From contig JABUEV010000087.1 in assembly GCA_013314865.1 (NCBI GenBank), positions 1 to 8,130 on the forward strand: a DNA stretch of 8,130 nt, in the 5' to 3' direction. A program made the position numbers and the translations under genes. Of the stretch, positions 6,395 to 8,130 are shown piece after piece. The notes under the pieces are model-generated. The model searched no databases. It was given only the letters and a program-made list of their open reading frames with translations, and was not told the origin of the DNA. This stretch comes from Bacteroidales bacterium (lineage in GTDB: Bacteria; Bacteroidota; Bacteroidia; Bacteroidales; VadinHA17). The first letter of the stretch is position 1; each line of letters opens with the position of its first letter.

Positions 6395-7060
6395 ATGAAA
6401 AACAGATGTCTGCAAATACTTGTGACGGGATTGTTTATCCTGTCAATCCCGGCCAGCGGCAATGTCCTATTTTCAGCAGATGCCGGCAAAAAGCCAAAGA
6501 CAGTAAAGCTGTTCAATGGCAGGAACCTTTCAAACTGGGTTTTCAAGCTGAGAGATCCTTCAGTTGATCCGGCAACAGTATTTACAGTCAGAGACGGAGT
6601 GATTCGTATTAAAGGAGAGCCTTTTGGATATATGAGAACAAAAAAGGCATATTCAGACTATACTCTGCATCTCGAATGGCGCTGGCCCGAAGAAGCCACA
6701 AACAGCGGTGTATTCATTCATGCCCAGCCGCCTGACACAATCTGGATACGGTCATTTGAATGCCAGCTTGCAGCTGGAAATGCAGGCGATTTTATATGCA
6801 TGGGAGGCACAGATATGGCAGAAAGAAAGGACAAATCCGTGCGGGTTGTGAAGAAAATGGCTCCGTCGAATGAGAAGCCTACAGGTGAATGGAATACCAT
6901 GGAAGTCGTCTGCAAAGGAGACACAATTGAAGTCAGAATAAACGGTCTTCTCCAGAACAGGGGGACACGTCTCTCCCAGAACAACGGACACATCTGTCTG
7001 CAAAGCGAAGGAAAAGACATTGAATTCAGAAATGTTTACCTTACACTGGCCGGTAAATAG
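6395..7060 (+). CDS. Secreted DUF1080 protein (3-keto-disaccharide hydrolase-like)
   Basis: The 221-residue protein has an N-terminal signal peptide (hydrophobic core at about 7-22, probably cleaved between 22 and 30; no lipobox cysteine follows the core) and then one 3-keto-disaccharide hydrolase domain (DUF1080, a concanavalin A-like beta-sandwich) filling the rest. Family hallmarks are KLFNGRNLSNW near residue 38, NSGVFIHA (103-110), the FECQLAAGNAGDF segment, GEWNTMEVVCKGD and the C-terminal QSEGKDIEFRNVYL (203-216). Characterised members cleave glycosides oxidised at C3 (3-keto-glucosides) outside the cytoplasm. The sugar oxidoreductases that usually accompany this pathway are not in the window, so the substrate is unknown. 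It is probably cotranscribed with mtaB, which starts 26 bases after its stop. Confidence 0.92.
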   Translation: MKNRCLQILVTGLFILSIPASGNVLFSADAGKKPKTVKLFNGRNLSNWVFKLRDPSVDPATVFTVRDGVIRIKGEPFGYMRTKKAYSDYTLHLEWRWPEEATNSGVFIHAQPPDTIWIRSFECQLAAGNAGDFICMGGTDMAERKDKSVRVVKKMAPSNEKPTGEWNTMEVVCKGDTIEVRINGLLQNRGTRLSQNNGHICLQSEGKDIEFRNVYLTLAGK

Positions 7061-7086
7061 ACTGAAACCTCCGTGTTGCTTAAGAA

Positions 7087-8130
7087 ATGAATCAGGTCAA
7101 AAAAAAAGTCGCCTTTCACACCCTTGGATGTAAACTGAATTTTGCTGAGACATCAGCAATTTCAAGGCTACTGCCGGCTGACAGATTCGAAAAAACCAGA
7201 ATTTCATCCGAAGCAGACATATTTGTTATAAATACCTGTTCAGTAACAGCAGCTGCAGATAAAAAATGCCGTCAACTGGTCAAAAAGCTTATTAAACAAT
7301 CGCCGGGGGCATTTGTTGTGGTTGCCGGGTGTTATGCCCAGCTGAGACCTGAAGCTTTGGCTTCAATTGAGGGAGTAGACCTTGTACTGGGCACGAATGA
7401 AAAATTCAGCCTCGATGAATACCTGGAAAACATTTCCGGAAGGGAAAAGCCCGAAATACATGTAAAAAGACTCACAGCAGAGGATCCGTTCAACTATGCC
7501 TTTTCAGTGGATGACAGAACCCGCTCTTTCCTGAAGGTGCAGGACGGCTGTGACTATTGCTGTTCCTACTGCACTGTGCCTCTGGCAAGAGGCAGAAGCA
7601 GAAACCCTTCTGTCGAAACTCTTGTGAAAGAGGCTAGCTTCATCGCATCAAAAGGGGTTAAAGAGATTGTTCTGACAGGTGTCAACATAGGTGATTTCGG
7701 CAAATCAACCGGAGAGACATTCACGGAGCTGTTGAGGGAACTGCTTAAGGTTGAAGGGATTGAAAGATACCGCATTTCTTCAATAGAACCGGATCTTATT
7801 ACAGATGAGCTATTGGAACTAGCCTCTGAAAATAAAAGAATTATGCATCACTTTCATATCCCGCTTCAGAGTGCCTGCGACAGGACTCTAAGAATGATGG
7901 GAAGAAAATACCTTCGCGAAATCTTTGCCGGAAGGGTGACTAAAATTAAGAATTTAATGCCTCTGGCTGGCATCGGAGCGGATGTAATCACCGGTTTCCC
8001 TGGTGAAACAGAGCAGGATTTTGAAGAGACTTACAACTTTCTAAAAGAAATGCCAGTCAATTACCTCCATGTCTTCACTTTCTCAGAAAGACCAGGCACT
8101 AAGGCAGAAAAAATGAATGAGAAAGTAAAA
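7087..8130 (+). CDS. mtaB: tRNA t6A37 methylthiotransferase MtaB, 3'-truncated by the window edge
   Basis: The frame from ATG 7087 stays open for 348 codons to the window end. MtaB is a cytoplasmic radical-SAM enzyme with two 4Fe-4S clusters that adds a methylthio group to t6A at position 37 of tRNAs reading ANN codons, making ms2t6A and aiding decoding. The N-terminal UPF0004 domain has its three cluster cysteines: Cys15 in HTLGCKLN, Cys51 in INTCSVT and Cys82 in AGCYAQ. The radical-SAM domain has the CX3CX2C motif at Cys155, Cys159 and Cys162 (GCDYCCSYCTVP), followed by LTGVNIGDF, ISSIEPDLI, HIPLQSACD and DVITGFPGET. GCKLN (rather than GCQMN) favours MtaB over MiaB or RimO. Full-length members have roughly 430-450 residues, so the end of the radical-SAM region and the TRAM domain lie beyond the window. 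The extra Cys158 beside the motif is unusual but does not disturb its spacing. Confidence 0.95.
   Translation, partial: MNQVKKKVAFHTLGCKLNFAETSAISRLLPADRFEKTRISSEADIFVINTCSVTAAADKKCRQLVKKLIKQSPGAFVVVAGCYAQLRPEALASIEGVDLVLGTNEKFSLDEYLENISGREKPEIHVKRLTAEDPFNYAFSVDDRTRSFLKVQDGCDYCCSYCTVPLARGRSRNPSVETLVKEASFIASKGVKEIVLTGVNIGDFGKSTGETFTELLRELLKVEGIERYRISSIEPDLITDELLELASENKRIMHHFHIPLQSACDRTLRMMGRKYLREIFAGRVTKIKNLMPLAGIGADVITGFPGETEQDFEETYNFLKEMPVNYLHVFTFSERPGTKAEKMNEKVK

Overview
The window looks like a chromosomal housekeeping segment from a member of the Bacteroidota, probably a Bacteroidales or Marinilabiliales-like organism. This is inferred from the gene families (a PIN-PhoH ATPase, a secreted DUF1080 protein, a secreted metallophosphatase/5'-nucleotidase, an MtaB-type methylthiotransferase), from the lack of convincing Shine-Dalgarno sequences before the starts, and from a perfect match to the Bacteroidota -7 promoter element (TAnnTTTG) upstream of phoH. 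No tRNA, rRNA, transposase, phage gene or CRISPR array was recognised.

Layout: (i) 1-1430, plus strand: the 3' part of a secreted M28 zinc aminopeptidase with a PA domain; its 5' end lies outside the window. (ii) 1450-4645, minus strand: folC (4645 to 3356), then after 109 bases a secreted 5'-nucleotidase/metallophosphatase (3246 to 1450). The nucleotidase converges on the peptidase gene with only 19 bases between the two stop codons. (iii) 4646-4942: a divergent intergenic region of 297 bases between folC and phoH, with a dense composite repeat at 4655-4811: a GC-rich heptamer array, two diverged tandem copies of a 43-base unit each carrying a small hairpin, and five tandem heptamers of consensus RMAATCC. 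(iv) 4943-8130, plus strand: PIN-PhoH, then a secreted 3-keto-disaccharide hydrolase-like (DUF1080) protein, then after 26 bases the 5' 1044 bases of mtaB, which runs off the window and has no stop in it.

Functionally the genes are diverse: extracytoplasmic peptide and nucleotide breakdown (M28, 5'-nucleotidase), folate polyglutamylation (FolC), RNA metabolism (PhoH, MtaB) and modified-sugar hydrolysis (DUF1080). I see no obvious single pathway and no convincing new defence, toxin-antitoxin or mobile system. The most unusual item is the composite repeat, which begins ten bases upstream of the folC start codon and would lie in the folC leader if the promoter is on its far side.
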